From NCBI RefSeq assembly GCF_002024165.1, contig NZ_MWQN01000001.1:1612001-1676000 (forward strand): DNA of 64,000 bases. Reading direction: 5' to 3'. Source of the stretch: Embleya scabrispora (lineage in GTDB: Bacteria > Actinomycetota > Actinomycetes > Streptomycetales > Streptomycetaceae). This document shows positions 25,864-35,565 of this stretch, piece after piece (within the stretch, counting starts at the first letter, position 1; every line of letters starts with the position of its first letter). Both the position numbers and the translations under genes were made by a program. The notes under the pieces were generated by a model. It ran no database searches and was not told the DNA's origin. It saw nothing but the letters and a program-made list of their open reading frames with translations.

Positions 25864-27678
25864 TTATCGGTCCGGGTGCACCACGCCGGCCGCGCCGCCG
25901 CCCCGGCGGGTGGGTTCGGCCACCGCCTGGACGCGCCCGCCAGGCAGGAATTCCAGCGCCGCCGCGGCGCCGATCTCCGGGTTGGCCTTGAGTACATGCC
26001 CGCGTTGTTCCAGCGCCGTGCGCAACCACGCCGGCGCCCCCGGTTCGACCTCGGTGGCCGCGCCGTTGCGCTGCGACAGTCGCGGCGCCGCGACCGCCTG
26101 CGGCAGCGAGAGGCCACGATCGATCCGCTCGGTCAGCACCTGGAGCACGGTGGTGATGATGGTCGCCCCACCGGGAGAGCCAACCGCGATGAACGGCCGA
26201 CCGTCGCGCAGCACGATCGTCGGCGACATGCTGCTGCGCGGCCGCTTCCCCGGCGCCGGCAGGTTGGGGTCGAACACGCCCGGGGTCAGCGGCGCGAAGT
26301 TGAAGTCGGTCAGTTCGTTGTTGAGCAGGAACCCGCGTCCGGGCACGGTGATCGCACTGCCCCCGGTCTGCTCGATGGTCAGCGTGTAGGAGACCACGTT
26401 GCCCCAGCGGTCGGCGGTGACCAGGTGCGTCGTGGACAACCCCTCGATCGGCTCGGTCGCCTCCGGCGTGCCGCTCGCCCGGCACCGCCGGTCGTACGGC
26501 GGCTTCGGGTCACCCGGCGGCACCGGGCTCACGGCGGCGTGGTCCGGGTCGATCAGGCACGCGCGTTCCTTGGCGAAACCGTCGGCGAGCAGGCCCTTGA
26601 GCGGCACGTCCACGAAGGCGGGGTCGCCCACGTAGCGGTTGCGGTCCGCGAAGGCCAGGCGCGACGCCTCCAGGTAGTGGTGCGTCGCGGCGACCTCGTC
26701 CTGCGCGCGCGGGTCGGTGGTCTCCAGGATGTTCAGCGCCTCGCCCACGGTGGACCCGCCCGACGAGGACGGCGCCATGCCGTAGACGTCCAGGCCCCGG
26801 TAGTCGAGGCGGGTCGGCCGCTGCTCCCGGATCCGGTAGTTCGCCAGGTCGCCGTTCTCGATCAGTCCCGGCCGGAACACCCGGTCGGCTCCCGGCGCCA
26901 CCGGCGGTTGTTGCGCGGTGCGCACCACCTCGCGGCCGAGGCCGCCCCGGTAGAACCAGTCGACGCCGTTGCGACCGAGTTGCTCGTACGTGCGGGCCAG
27001 GTCCGGATTGCGGAACACGCTGCCCACGACCGGCGGTTGCCCGTTCGGCAGGAACAGTTGCGCGGTCGGCGTGATGTCGTCGAACCGGGACGCGTTCGCC
27101 GCGGTCTGGTCGTGGAACGTTTGGTCCACCACGAACCCGCGCTCGGCCAGTTGCCGAGCCGGCTCCAGCGCGGACCGCAGACTGGTCGTACCCCACGTGC
27201 GCAGCGCGGTGTTCCACGTCTGCGGCGTGCCGGGAACCCCGACCGAGAGCCCGGAGTTGACGCCCTGGTCGAACGGGATGGGCAACCCGGTGGCCGGGTC
27301 GAGGAAGGCGTCCTCCCGCATCTTCGCGGGTGCCGTCTCCCGCCCGTCCAGGGTGCGCACACTGCGGCTGCGCGCGTCGTAGTAGACGAAGTAGCCGCCC
27401 CCGCCGATCCCCGACGAGTACGGCTCGGTCACGCCCAGCGCGGCGGCCGTGGCCACCGCGGCGTCCACCGCGTTGCCGCCCCGGCGCAGCACGTCCAGGC
27501 CGATCCGGGTGGCGTCGGGATCGACGCTGGACACCGCGCCGCCCCACCCGGTGGCCACGGGTTGTTTGGCCGGCGCCTCCGCCGGCCCACCGGGCGACGC
27601 GGACGCCACTCCCGGGATGGTCATAGCGAGCCCCAGCGCCGCAACCGACGCCATGGCGCGACGAACCGAGCGAATCAC
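25864..27678 (-). CDS. ggt: Secreted gamma-glutamyltransferase
   Basis: Extracellular hydrolase/transferase acting on gamma-glutamyl bonds such as glutathione; the Ntn-hydrolase precursor cleaves itself. The 604 residues start with a Sec-type signal peptide (MIRSVRRAMASVAALGLAM... ending near VASASPG). The large subunit has GGNAVDAAVA and GIGGGGYFVYYD. The autoprocessing site with the nucleophile Thr lies in GLSTTHL, followed by the small-subunit motifs GNVVSYT, LLNNELTDF, SSMSPTIV and GSPGG. No lipobox was seen. It may release glutamate outside the cell, and the glutamate transporter lies about 10 kb away. Confidence 0.94.
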   Translation of the reverse strand: MIRSVRRAMASVAALGLAMTIPGVASASPGGPAEAPAKQPVATGWGGAVSSVDPDATRIGLDVLRRGGNAVDAAVATAAALGVTEPYSSGIGGGGYFVYYDARSRSVRTLDGRETAPAKMREDAFLDPATGLPIPFDQGVNSGLSVGVPGTPQTWNTALRTWGTTSLRSALEPARQLAERGFVVDQTFHDQTAANASRFDDITPTAQLFLPNGQPPVVGSVFRNPDLARTYEQLGRNGVDWFYRGGLGREVVRTAQQPPVAPGADRVFRPGLIENGDLANYRIREQRPTRLDYRGLDVYGMAPSSSGGSTVGEALNILETTDPRAQDEVAATHHYLEASRLAFADRNRYVGDPAFVDVPLKGLLADGFAKERACLIDPDHAAVSPVPPGDPKPPYDRRCRASGTPEATEPIEGLSTTHLVTADRWGNVVSYTLTIEQTGGSAITVPGRGFLLNNELTDFNFAPLTPGVFDPNLPAPGKRPRSSMSPTIVLRDGRPFIAVGSPGGATIITTVLQVLTERIDRGLSLPQAVAAPRLSQRNGAATEVEPGAPAWLRTALEQRGHVLKANPEIGAAAALEFLPGGRVQAVAEPTRRGGGAAGVVHPDR

Positions 27679-27815
27679 GACCGCCTCCCCCGAACAGGTT
27701 CTGCGATGTCACGGACCCCCCACCGTGCCACGCCGGCCCCACCCGCAACACCCCCAAGTCCTCCACCCGGGACAAGGTTCACCCGGTTGTGCGCACCACC
27801 GCGCAGCAACCCGCT

Positions 27816-28721
27816 CTAGGAGGCGGCCACCTTCTCCAGGGCCGCTTCGAGCAGGTCGGCGCGGGTGTGGTCCAGCCATTCGATCCTCGGGTCGCGGCGG
27901 AACCAGGTGTCCTGGCGGCGGGCGAACCGGCGCGTGGTGCGGACCGTGTCCTCGCGGGCCTCCTCGTCGCCGCACTCGCCCGCGAGCATGCGCAGCACCT
28001 GGGCGTAGCCCAGCGCGCGCGAGGCGGTGCGGCCCTCGCGCAGCCCGACGCGTTCCAACTCGCGCACCTCCTCGACCAGGCCCGCCGCCCACATGCGGTC
28101 CACCCGCGCGGTGATCCGCTCGTCCAGCACCGAACGGGGCACGTCCACCCCGATCTGCACGCTGTCGTAGAGCGAGCGGTGGGTGGGAAGGGTCGCGGTG
28201 AACGGCCGCCCGGTCAGCTCGATGACCTCCAGGGCGCGCACGATCCGCCGGGCGTTGCCCGGCAGGATCGCCGCGGCGGCGGGCGGATCGGCGACCGCCA
28301 GGCGCGCGTGCAGCGGCCCGGGGCCCACCCGCTCGGCCTCGGCCTCCAGGCGGGCCCGGATCTTCGGGTCGGTGCCGGGAAACTCCAGGTCGTCGAGGAC
28401 GGCGCGGACGTACAGACCCGACCCGCCGACCAGGATCGGGGTCCGCCCGCGCGCGAGCAGGTCCTCGACCACGGCCCGCGCGTCGCGTTGGTATTCGGCC
28501 ACGCTGGCGGAGCTGGTCACCTCCCACACGTCGAGCAGGTGGTGCGGGACGCCGCCGCGCTCGGCGACGGTCAGCTTGGCGGTACCGATGTCCATGCCCC
28601 GGTAGAGCTGCATGGAGTCGGTATTGATCACCTCGCCGTCCAGCGCACGGGCCAAGGCGACCCCCAGATCGGACTTTCCGGCCGCGGTGGGACCGACGAC
28701 GGCAATGACACGGGGACTCAC
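27816..28721 (-). CDS. miaA: tRNA dimethylallyltransferase MiaA
   Basis: Adds a dimethylallyl group to A37 of tRNAs reading UNN codons; MiaB then methylthiolates the product. From the GTG at 28721 it has 301 residues with the P-loop VVGPTAAGKSDLGV at residues 8-21, DSMQLYRGMDIGTAK and GGSGLYVRAVL. The C-terminus has RRFARRQDTWFRRD. The upstream frame is open for more than 200 codons, but only this start gives the family N-terminus. A G-rich run directly precedes the GTG, so the ribosome binding site is atypical. miaB lies about 2 kb away. Confidence 0.94.
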   Translation of the reverse strand: MSPRVIAVVGPTAAGKSDLGVALARALDGEVINTDSMQLYRGMDIGTAKLTVAERGGVPHHLLDVWEVTSSASVAEYQRDARAVVEDLLARGRTPILVGGSGLYVRAVLDDLEFPGTDPKIRARLEAEAERVGPGPLHARLAVADPPAAAAILPGNARRIVRALEVIELTGRPFTATLPTHRSLYDSVQIGVDVPRSVLDERITARVDRMWAAGLVEEVRELERVGLREGRTASRALGYAQVLRMLAGECGDEEAREDTVRTTRRFARRQDTWFRRDPRIEWLDHTRADLLEAALEKVAAS

Positions 28722-28902
28722 CCCCCAAGTCTGCCGGATCGCCGACCGGTCGCCGCGCACGGCGGTGTGCGGCGGCGCCCGTCCCGGCACGCGCCGGCGG
28801 GCCCGCGCCGTCGCTCGTTGCGGTACGGCCGCGCGCGAGGTCGTGACCGGCCACGTTCGCTCTCGTTGAGTTCGGACACAGACATACGGCCAAGGAGCAA
28901 TC

Positions 28903-29244
28903 GTGAGTGTTTTCGACTGGTTCAAGCGGCGCCCCGACACGACGGAGACGGGCGGCTCGTGCTGCTCGGGGAACACGGCGGGCACGGACACCGCCACGCT
29001 CGTCGAGGACCGGCCCGGGACACCGGCAGAGGCGCACGCCGCGACCGGGCCCGGCGAACCGGTCGCCGCCCCGGCACCCCCGACCGCCGGGGACACGGTC
29101 GTCGCGGCGGACGCGGCACAAGCCCCGGAGGAACCCGACGCGGGTGTCGCCCACGACGCCGAGGCCGAGAACGCGCCGGCCGAGACCGGTGACGGCACGC
29201 GCGAGGCGGCCGGCAAGCAGCCCGCGGCGGCATCCGGCGCGTGA
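28903..29244 (+). CDS. Small acidic Ala/Pro-rich protein of unknown function
   Basis: 113 residues from a GTG with AAGGAG 5 bases upstream. The N-terminus VFDWFKRRPD is basic and amphipathic and is followed by GSCCSGN. The remaining 85 residues are dominated by Ala, Glu, Asp, Pro, Thr and Gly and look disordered. No known domain was recognised. It is divergent from miaA. The good ribosome binding site and strong GC3 bias support it as a real gene. Confidence 0.6.
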   Translation: MSVFDWFKRRPDTTETGGSCCSGNTAGTDTATLVEDRPGTPAEAHAATGPGEPVAAPAPPTAGDTVVAADAAQAPEEPDAGVAHDAEAENAPAETGDGTREAAGKQPAAASGA

Positions 29245-29253
29245 GTCGGACAG

Positions 29254-29289
29254 CGGGCGGCGGTCACCGGATCCGGTGACCGCCGCCCG
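29254..29289. terminator. Perfect 36-bp palindrome between convergent genes
   Basis: The sequence from 29254 to 29289 is fully self-complementary (arms CGGGCGGCGGTCACCGG either side of an AT centre). It starts 10 bases after the stop of the upstream gene and lies between convergent genes, so a bidirectional terminator is likely. Confidence 0.75.
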
Positions 29290-29390
29290 TCGCGTTCACG
29301 ACGGCGCGTGCACCGGGGCGCCACGGGAGCACCGCCGGCCCGCGGCCCCCGCCCGCCGGGCGTCAAGTGTCGGGCGTCGGGCGTCGGCCG

Positions 29391-30110
29391 TCAGGACCAC
29401 AGCGCCACGAAATACCCCACGCCATAGGGCGCTTCGTCGTACAGCAGCCGCCCGCTCCGGCCCGGCCCCGCCGCCCCGGCCAACACCTGGAGCGCCGGTC
29501 GGCCCGCCACCCACAGCTCCTCCGCGAGCGCCGGGTCGAGCGCCGCCAGAGCCGCCGGGTCGGCCGTGTCCAGTGCCGCCGCGAGCGCGACGTCGTACTG
29601 CTCGGCGCGCGCGTCGAGGTAGCCGGGGGCCTTCTCGGTCCGGCACGCGGACCCGTCGCCCACCACCAGGAGCGCCACCCGATCCGCTCCCGCGACCAGC
29701 TCGGCGCCCCGCGTCGCACAGCGCACCGGATCGGCGTCGGCGGCGATCACCACGCCGGACACCGGGCTCGGCGCGGTGCCCGCGGCGACCCGGTCGGCGG
29801 CCCACGGGGAACGGCCGAGCAGCCACGCGCCGACGGCCAGCGCGGGCGGCAGTTCGTGGTCCGCGCCGCCGCCCAGGACGACCTCCAGGTCGACCCCGTA
29901 CCGCGCGAAGGAGCCGACCCCGCCGTCGCCGAGGGTCGCCTCGACGGGGCCCGCGCCCACCACCACCAACCGGTCCGGCGCACTCGCGGCCAGCGCGGCC
30001 AGCGCCTGATCGCACGCCGCGCGCAGCGCGTCCAACTCCGCTACGGCCCCGCGGGCCAACTCGGGCACGATCATCGGGGGGCACGGGACTACCGCGGCGG
30101 CTACGAGCAT
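29391..30110 (-). CDS. Class III extradiol dioxygenase (LigB)-like protein
   Basis: 239 residues with the LigB-type start AAAVVPCPPMIVPELARG and the RLVVVGAGP strand. An LVVGDGSACRTEKAPGYLD-like loop lies near residues 147-165, and YGVGYFVALW closes the C-terminus. Actinobacteria carry such a gene next to miaA/miaB. A classical substrate or full metal-ligand set cannot be assigned: few His residues remain (HELPP is one), so ring-cleavage activity is uncertain. It starts with ATG at 30110 and is divergent from the phosphatase gene. Confidence 0.75.
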   Translation of the reverse strand: MLVAAAVVPCPPMIVPELARGAVAELDALRAACDQALAALAASAPDRLVVVGAGPVEATLGDGGVGSFARYGVDLEVVLGGGADHELPPALAVGAWLLGRSPWAADRVAAGTAPSPVSGVVIAADADPVRCATRGAELVAGADRVALLVVGDGSACRTEKAPGYLDARAEQYDVALAAALDTADPAALAALDPALAEELWVAGRPALQVLAGAAGPGRSGRLLYDEAPYGVGYFVALWS

Positions 30111-30171
30111 TCAGGGAGAGTACTAAGCGGCCGCCGCGACGCCTCCCGGGTCGCATGATGGGATGGATCAC

Positions 30172-30759
30172 ATGCGTGAACTGATGCTGGTGCGACACGG
30201 TGAGACCGAGTGGAGCAGGTCCGGGCGGCACACGGGGCTGACCGACATCCCGCTCACGCCCGAGGGGGAGAAGCAGGCGAAGGCGGTGGCCGACCTGCTC
30301 GCCGGACGCGAGTTCGGGTTGACCCTGGTGAGCCCGCTGGGCCGGGCCCGGCGGACCGCCGAACTGGCGGGGATCACCGGTGCGAGCTTGGAACCCGACC
30401 TGGTCGAGTGGGACTACGGCGGCTACGAGGGCATCACCACGGATGAGATCCGCGAGCGGGTGCCGGGCTGGGTGGTGTGGCGCGACGGGGTGGTCCCCGG
30501 CGACGCGGCGCACCCGGGCGAGTCGATCGCCGACGTGGGCCGGCGGGTGGACCGGGTGCTGGAGAAGGTGCGTCCGGTGCTGGCGCGCGGCGAGGACGCG
30601 GTGCTGGTCGCGCACGGCCACCTGCTCCGGGTGCTCACCGCCCGCTGGCTGGGCCTGCCGCCCGAGGACGGCCGGCTGTTCCGCTTGGAGACCGCCCGGC
30701 TGTCCACCCTCGGCTACGAGCGCGAACAGCCGGCGATGCTCGGCTGGAACGTGTCCTGA
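30172..30759 (+). CDS. Histidine phosphatase (phosphoglycerate mutase) family protein
   Basis: Cytosolic phosphatase or mutase with a phosphohistidine intermediate. The signature LVRHGETEW starts at residue 6, so the catalytic His is at residue 9. The second His is in VLVAHGHLLR, and the acidic residue is in the WDYGGYEG region. The 195 residues fit a single-domain SixA/CobC-like phosphatase; the substrate cannot be read from the sequence. The ATG at 30172 gives the family N-terminus, while an ATG 9 bp upstream is an alternative. It lies convergent to miaB with 24 bp between stops. Confidence 0.88.
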   Translation: MRELMLVRHGETEWSRSGRHTGLTDIPLTPEGEKQAKAVADLLAGREFGLTLVSPLGRARRTAELAGITGASLEPDLVEWDYGGYEGITTDEIRERVPGWVVWRDGVVPGDAAHPGESIADVGRRVDRVLEKVRPVLARGEDAVLVAHGHLLRVLTARWLGLPPEDGRLFRLETARLSTLGYEREQPAMLGWNVS

Positions 30760-30783
30760 CCGACGCGAACGCGGCCCGACCGG

Positions 30784-32265
30784 TCAGTCGCGACAACCCG
30801 CCGTCGCGGCCGGCGCCCCCACCGTGACCGGGGCGCCGACACTCGGCATCCCGAGCAGGACGCCCGGGGTCGGCGCGGGAGTCGCGGTGCGGCGCTCCCA
30901 CGCGTCGCCCGCGCGGGTGCGCCGGATGGCGAGCGGGGGGCGCTCGGCCAGCAGGTGGTGCGGCGCCGCGTAGGTGATCTCGACCGAGACCATGTCGCCG
31001 GGCCGCACCCCCTCGGCGGGCCGCTCGAAGTGCACGAGCCGGTTGTCCGGGGCGCGCCCGGACAACCGCGCGGTGTCGTGGTCCTTGCGGCCCTCGCCCT
31101 CGGCGACCAGCACCTCCAGGGTGCGACCGACCTGGGTGCGGTTCTCCGCCCAGGAGATCTCCTCCTGGAGCGCGAGCAGCCGCTGGTAGCGCTCGGTGAC
31201 CACTTCCTTGGGCACCTGGCCGTCCATCGTGGCGGCGGGGGTGCCGGGGCGCTTGGAGTACTGGAAGGTGAACGCCGCGGCGAAGCGGGCCTCGCGCACC
31301 GTGTGCAGGGTCTGCTCGAAGTCCTCGTCGGTCTCCCCGGGGAAGCCCACGATGATGTCGGTGGAGATGGCCGCGTCGGGCATCGCCGCGCGCACCCGCT
31401 CGATGATCCCCAGGTAGCGGTCCTGGCGGTAGGAGCGGCGCATCGCCCGCAACATCGTGTCGGACCCGGACTGCAGCGGCATGTGCAGCTGGTGCATGAC
31501 GTTCGGCGTCTCGGCCATCGCGGCGATCACGTCGTCGGTGAAGTCGCGCGGGTGCGGCGAGGTGAAGCGCACCCGCTCCAGGCCGTCGATCCGGCCGCAC
31601 GAGCGGAGCAGCTTGGAGAACGCCTCGCGGTCGCCCATGTCGGAGCCGTACGCGTTGACGTTCTGACCGAGCAGGGTGACCTCGATCACGCCCTCGCCGA
31701 CCAGCGTCTCGATCTCCGCGAGCACGTCGCCGGGGCGGCGGTCCTTCTCCTTGCCGCGCAGCGCGGGCACGATGCAGAACGTGCAGGTGTTGTTGCAGCC
31801 CACCGAGATCGCCACCCAGGCCGCGTAGGCCGACTCGCGGCGGGTGGGCAGCGTGGAGGGGAACACGTCGAGCGATTCCAGGATCTCGACCTGGGCCTCC
31901 TGCGCGACGCGGGCCCGCTCCAGGAGCACCGGCAGCGAACCGACGTTGTGCGTGCCGAAGACCACGTCGACCCACGGCGCCTTGCGCACGATGGTGTCCC
32001 GGTCCTTTTGCGCGAGGCAGCCGCCGACGGCGATCTGCATGCCGGGGCGTTCGGCCTTCGCGGGCGCGAGATGGCCCAGATTCCCGTACAGCTTGTTGTC
32101 CGCGTTCTCCCGCACGGCGCACGTGTTGAAGACGACCACGTCGGCCTGCTCCCCCTTGGGCACGCGGACGTAGCCCGCCTCCTCGAGGAGGCCGGACAGC
32201 CGCTCGGAGTCGTGGACGTTCATCTGGCACCCGTAGGTGCGGACCTCATAGCTTCGCGCAGTCAT
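30784..32265 (-). CDS. miaB: tRNA methylthiotransferase MiaB
   Basis: Radical SAM enzyme that adds a methylthio group to i6A37 of tRNA, using two [4Fe-4S] clusters. The N-terminal UPF0004 cysteines are Cys13, Cys49 and Cys83. The radical SAM motif is C157-x3-C161-x2-C164 (CNNTCTFC). A TRAM domain lies at about 395-460 ([12 protein letters not shown] onward). A Pro/Ala/Gly-rich tail of about 25 residues follows. The protein has 493 residues. The frame is open upstream, but the ATG at 32265 gives the family start. It is divergent from the TAXI protein gene, with 38 bp between the starts. Confidence 0.95.
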   Translation of the reverse strand: MTARSYEVRTYGCQMNVHDSERLSGLLEEAGYVRVPKGEQADVVVFNTCAVRENADNKLYGNLGHLAPAKAERPGMQIAVGGCLAQKDRDTIVRKAPWVDVVFGTHNVGSLPVLLERARVAQEAQVEILESLDVFPSTLPTRRESAYAAWVAISVGCNNTCTFCIVPALRGKEKDRRPGDVLAEIETLVGEGVIEVTLLGQNVNAYGSDMGDREAFSKLLRSCGRIDGLERVRFTSPHPRDFTDDVIAAMAETPNVMHQLHMPLQSGSDTMLRAMRRSYRQDRYLGIIERVRAAMPDAAISTDIIVGFPGETDEDFEQTLHTVREARFAAAFTFQYSKRPGTPAATMDGQVPKEVVTERYQRLLALQEEISWAENRTQVGRTLEVLVAEGEGRKDHDTARLSGRAPDNRLVHFERPAEGVRPGDMVSVEITYAAPHHLLAERPPLAIRRTRAGDAWERRTATPAPTPGVLLGMPSVGAPVTVGAPAATAGCRD

Positions 32266-32303
32266 AACACCCGACAGGGTACGGGGTTTGCTTCCTCGCG
32301 TGT

Positions 32304-33335
32304 GTGGCCGACCTCCATGGCAATATCGCCGCCGTGCCCTCCTTGCCGTTCCTCCCCGTTTCCCTGCGCGACGCCTACGCGCGACGCCCCCGGCTGGTGC
32401 AGGCCGGGGTGGCGACGCTGCTGCTGTTCTGCCTGGTCGGGGGCTACCTGGTGCTCGGCAAGGACGACCGGCGGGCGCCGAGCGGGCCGGTCTCGATGGC
32501 CACCGGGGTGCCGATGGGGGTGTACCACCGCTACGGCGAACTGCTGCGGCCCCGGTTGTCCGCGGACCTGGGCGTGCGGGTGAGTGTGGACGCCAGCGGG
32601 GGGTCGGTGGAGAACCTGCGTCGGGTGGTCGCGGGCGCGAACACCTTCGGCATCTCCACCGCCGACGCGGTGGCGGATCTGGGTCCGGGCGACCGGGACC
32701 AGTTGCGCGCGGTGGCGCGGCTGTACGACGACTACGTGCAACTCGTGGTGCCGGTCGGCTCACCGGTGCAGAAGATCACCGACCTGCGCGGACGTCGGGT
32801 GGTGGTCGGGCTGCCCGGCTCGGGAGTGGAGTTGATCACTCGCCGGCTGTTCAGCGAGGTGGGCATGAGCGACATGGAGCAGGCCATCACCCCGGTGCGG
32901 ATCGGCATCGGCGAGGCCACCGAGCGGCTCAGGGACGGCACCGTCGACGCGTTCTTCTGGTCCGGCGGGCTGCCCACCGGAGCGGTCTCCGATCTGGCCG
33001 AGCACTGGCAGGTGCGGCTGGTGCAACTCGGCGACCTCGCGGGCAAGCTGCGCGATCGATACGGGCCGGTGTACCGCGAGGCGGTGGTGCCGGCCGACGC
33101 CTACCCCGGCGGGACCGAGACGCCGACCATCGCGGTGCCGAATCTGCTGGTCACCCGGGCGTCGCAGGATCCGGAGCTGATCAGGCGGGTGACCGAGACG
33201 GTGATGGAGAACCGCGAGGCGATCGGACGCGAGGTGCACGCCGCCCAGTTGGTCGACCCGAGAACGGCGATCTTCACCGATCCGCTGCCGCTGCATACGG
33301 GCGCGCTGCGGTGGTACCGATCGGTGAAACCCTGA
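32304..33335 (+). CDS. Membrane-anchored TAXI-family solute-binding protein (orphan)
   Basis: 343 residues. A short cytoplasmic N-terminus is followed by a membrane span (about 33-52, [21 protein letters not shown] region) and a periplasmic-type binding fold. It has [61 protein letters not shown] and [11 protein letters not shown], characteristic of TAXI TRAP binding subunits. TAXI proteins normally work with a fused TRAP permease, but none is present nearby. The anchored form and the kinase 208 bp downstream suggest a sensory role. The start is a GTG at 32304, but a GTG at 32334 is also possible. It may respond to glutamate-like ligands; this is inference. Confidence 0.8.
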   Translation: MADLHGNIAAVPSLPFLPVSLRDAYARRPRLVQAGVATLLLFCLVGGYLVLGKDDRRAPSGPVSMATGVPMGVYHRYGELLRPRLSADLGVRVSVDASGGSVENLRRVVAGANTFGISTADAVADLGPGDRDQLRAVARLYDDYVQLVVPVGSPVQKITDLRGRRVVVGLPGSGVELITRRLFSEVGMSDMEQAITPVRIGIGEATERLRDGTVDAFFWSGGLPTGAVSDLAEHWQVRLVQLGDLAGKLRDRYGPVYREAVVPADAYPGGTETPTIAVPNLLVTRASQDPELIRRVTETVMENREAIGREVHAAQLVDPRTAIFTDPLPLHTGALRWYRSVKP

Positions 33336-33543
33336 TGGGACAGATCGTGATGCCCAGGGCGTCGCGCGAACGGCTTCGATGGCACATGCTGGGTCGTGTC
33401 ATCGTGTTCGGGACCGACATCTACGCTCTGAGCCTGTGGGCCAGACCGTGCGCGGTCCCCGAACCGACGCCGTGAGCCGACCGGGGGGAAGGCCGCAGCA
33501 TGGTCAGGAAGGCCCGCTTGCTCGGGAGGAGGGTGCGACCGCG

Positions 33544-35457
33544 GTGTCCGAGGGGGAGATCGGCCGAATACTGAACGATCGTTACCGGCTGAGCCGCAGT
33601 CTCGGCCGAGGCGGTATGGGCGAGGTCTGGCTGGCCGTCGACACCGCCCTCGGTCGCGAGGTCGCGATCAAGGAACTGCTGCTGCCCAAGTCGCTGGACG
33701 CGGGATCCCAGCGTTCCTGGCTGGAGCGCAGCAAGCGCGAGGCAATCGCGGCGGCCCGTATTCGCCACGAGAACGTGGTGACGGTGCACGACGTCTTCGA
33801 GGAAGACGGTTTGCCGTGGATCGTCATGGAATTGGTGATTTCGCGGTCGTTGGCCGACGTGATCCGCGCGGAGGGTCGACTCGACCACGCCGAGGCGGCC
33901 CGGATCGGCTTGGACGTCCTGCGGGCGTTGCGCGCCGCGCACGCCAAGGGTGTGCTGCACCGCGACGTGAAGCCGGCCAACGTCCTGCTCGGCATGGACG
34001 GCCGGGTGGTGCTCACCGATTTCGGCATCGCCACCTTCGTCGACGCGCCCCAGGTGACCCAGTTCGGCGAACTGCTCGGCACGCCGGGCTATCTGGCACC
34101 CGAGCGCGCGGAACAGTTCGCCCGGTCCCGGCCGAGCGTGCTCACCGACGACGCGAACGGGGACCACACCCTCGCCGACCGGCCGGACGTGCTCGATCCC
34201 GCCTCCGACCTGTGGTCGCTGGGCGCGACGCTGTACGAAATGGTCGAGGGCATGGCCCCGTTCAGCCGGGCCTCGCCGGTGGAGGTCGTGGACGCGGTGG
34301 TCAACGCGCCGCCCGCGCCGCCCCGGCACGCCGGCCCGCTGGAGTCGGTGATCATGGGCCTGTTGCGCAAGGACCCGACCCGGCGCCTGGACGCCAAGGA
34401 GACCGACGCGCTGCTGACCCGGGTGGTTCAGGACTCGGTACCGGTGACCTGGGGCGGCGATCCGCTGCCCCGCCGCGCGGATCGGGACGAGGACGTCGAC
34501 GCGACCTTCGCGGGCGAGCCGCCGGCCGGCGCGCCGCCCGCGCGCCCGGCGCGCCGGTCCCGCCGCTGGTGGCGGCGCACCCGCGTCGCACTGCCCGCCG
34601 CGCTGGCCTTCCTGCTGGTCGCGGTCGGGGTGTCGTGGCTGGCGGTGGAGAACAACCGGGCCGAGGGCGGCACGCACGAGGCCGACCCGCTCGCGAACCT
34701 GCGCAAGAACTCGCCGACCTACCGGGAGATGGTGGCCCGGGGTCGGGTGATCATCGGGGTCAAGCCCGACCAGCCGGGGTGGAGCGTGCGCACCGGCGAG
34801 CAGGCGTATCAGGGCTTCGACGACGACGTGGCCCTGATGATCGCCGAGGACCTGGGGTTCAAGGACCGCGTCACGTTCATGGACGTGGAGACGCAGAACC
34901 GCGAGTACCGGATCACCAGCGGTCAGGTCGACCTGGTCGTGGCGAGCTACACGATCAACGCGCTCCGCGCGCAGAAGGTCTCCTTCGCCGGGCCGTACTA
35001 CATCGCCGGACAGGACTTCCTGGTCCGCACCGACGATCCCCAGGTCAACGGCCCCGAGGACCTCGCGCACAGCTCCGTGTGCGTGGTGCGCGAGTCGACC
35101 TCCGCGCTGCGCATCCGCGGCGAGTTCCCGACCATGCGGGTCGAGGAGCGCGGCAAGTATTCGGAGTGTGTGGACGAGTTGCTGGCCGGCAGGGTGCGCG
35201 GGGTGAGCACCGACGACGCGATCCTGTCCGGCTTCGTCGTGCAGCACCCGGGCGCGCTGCGGATCCTGGGCCGGCCGTTCTCCGACGAGCCGTACGGAGT
35301 GGGCCTGAGCAAGGGCGACGTGGCGCTCGCCGAGGCCGTGTGCGGCGCGCTGAACCGGCACATCGCCAACGGCGACTGGCAGCGCGCCTACGACGCGCGG
35401 TTGCGCCCGCTGGGCCTGCCGCAGCCCCGCGCGCCGCAGTGCCGGGTGAACGAGTAG
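33544..35457 (+). CDS. Transmembrane Ser/Thr protein kinase with GluB-like extracellular sensor domain
   Basis: Predicted receptor kinase. Numbering from the GTG at 33544 (637 residues): Gly loop 21-26 (GRGGMG), Lys43, HRD 139-141, DFG 159-161, APE 185-187, all intact. A disordered Arg/Pro linker (about 305-347) leads to one membrane span (about 348-367). Residues 395-620 form a family 3 amino-acid-binding domain. This domain shares long stretches with GluB 3.5 kb downstream, e.g. VSFAGPYYIAGQ, VSTDDAIL, and both Cys of the GluB pair. Upstream in-frame GTGs at 33436 and 33472 are alternative starts; GGAGGAGG lies 11 bases from the chosen one. It is the likely glutamate sensor of this block. 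Confidence 0.88.
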   Translation: MSEGEIGRILNDRYRLSRSLGRGGMGEVWLAVDTALGREVAIKELLLPKSLDAGSQRSWLERSKREAIAAARIRHENVVTVHDVFEEDGLPWIVMELVISRSLADVIRAEGRLDHAEAARIGLDVLRALRAAHAKGVLHRDVKPANVLLGMDGRVVLTDFGIATFVDAPQVTQFGELLGTPGYLAPERAEQFARSRPSVLTDDANGDHTLADRPDVLDPASDLWSLGATLYEMVEGMAPFSRASPVEVVDAVVNAPPAPPRHAGPLESVIMGLLRKDPTRRLDAKETDALLTRVVQDSVPVTWGGDPLPRRADRDEDVDATFAGEPPAGAPPARPARRSRRWWRRTRVALPAALAFLLVAVGVSWLAVENNRAEGGTHEADPLANLRKNSPTYREMVARGRVIIGVKPDQPGWSVRTGEQAYQGFDDDVALMIAEDLGFKDRVTFMDVETQNREYRITSGQVDLVVASYTINALRAQKVSFAGPYYIAGQDFLVRTDDPQVNGPEDLAHSSVCVVRESTSALRIRGEFPTMRVEERGKYSECVDELLAGRVRGVSTDDAILSGFVVQHPGALRILGRPFSDEPYGVGLSKGDVALAEAVCGALNRHIANGDWQRAYDARLRPLGLPQPRAPQCRVNE

Positions 35458-35565
35458 GCCGCCGACCGGGACGGGCCCGCGTCCGCCTTCCCAGCGGCCG
35501 GGCCCGCGCGGGTCGACCGGACGCGGTTTCGGCGCCGGGTGGATCACATCTCGCGCGGCACCGGT

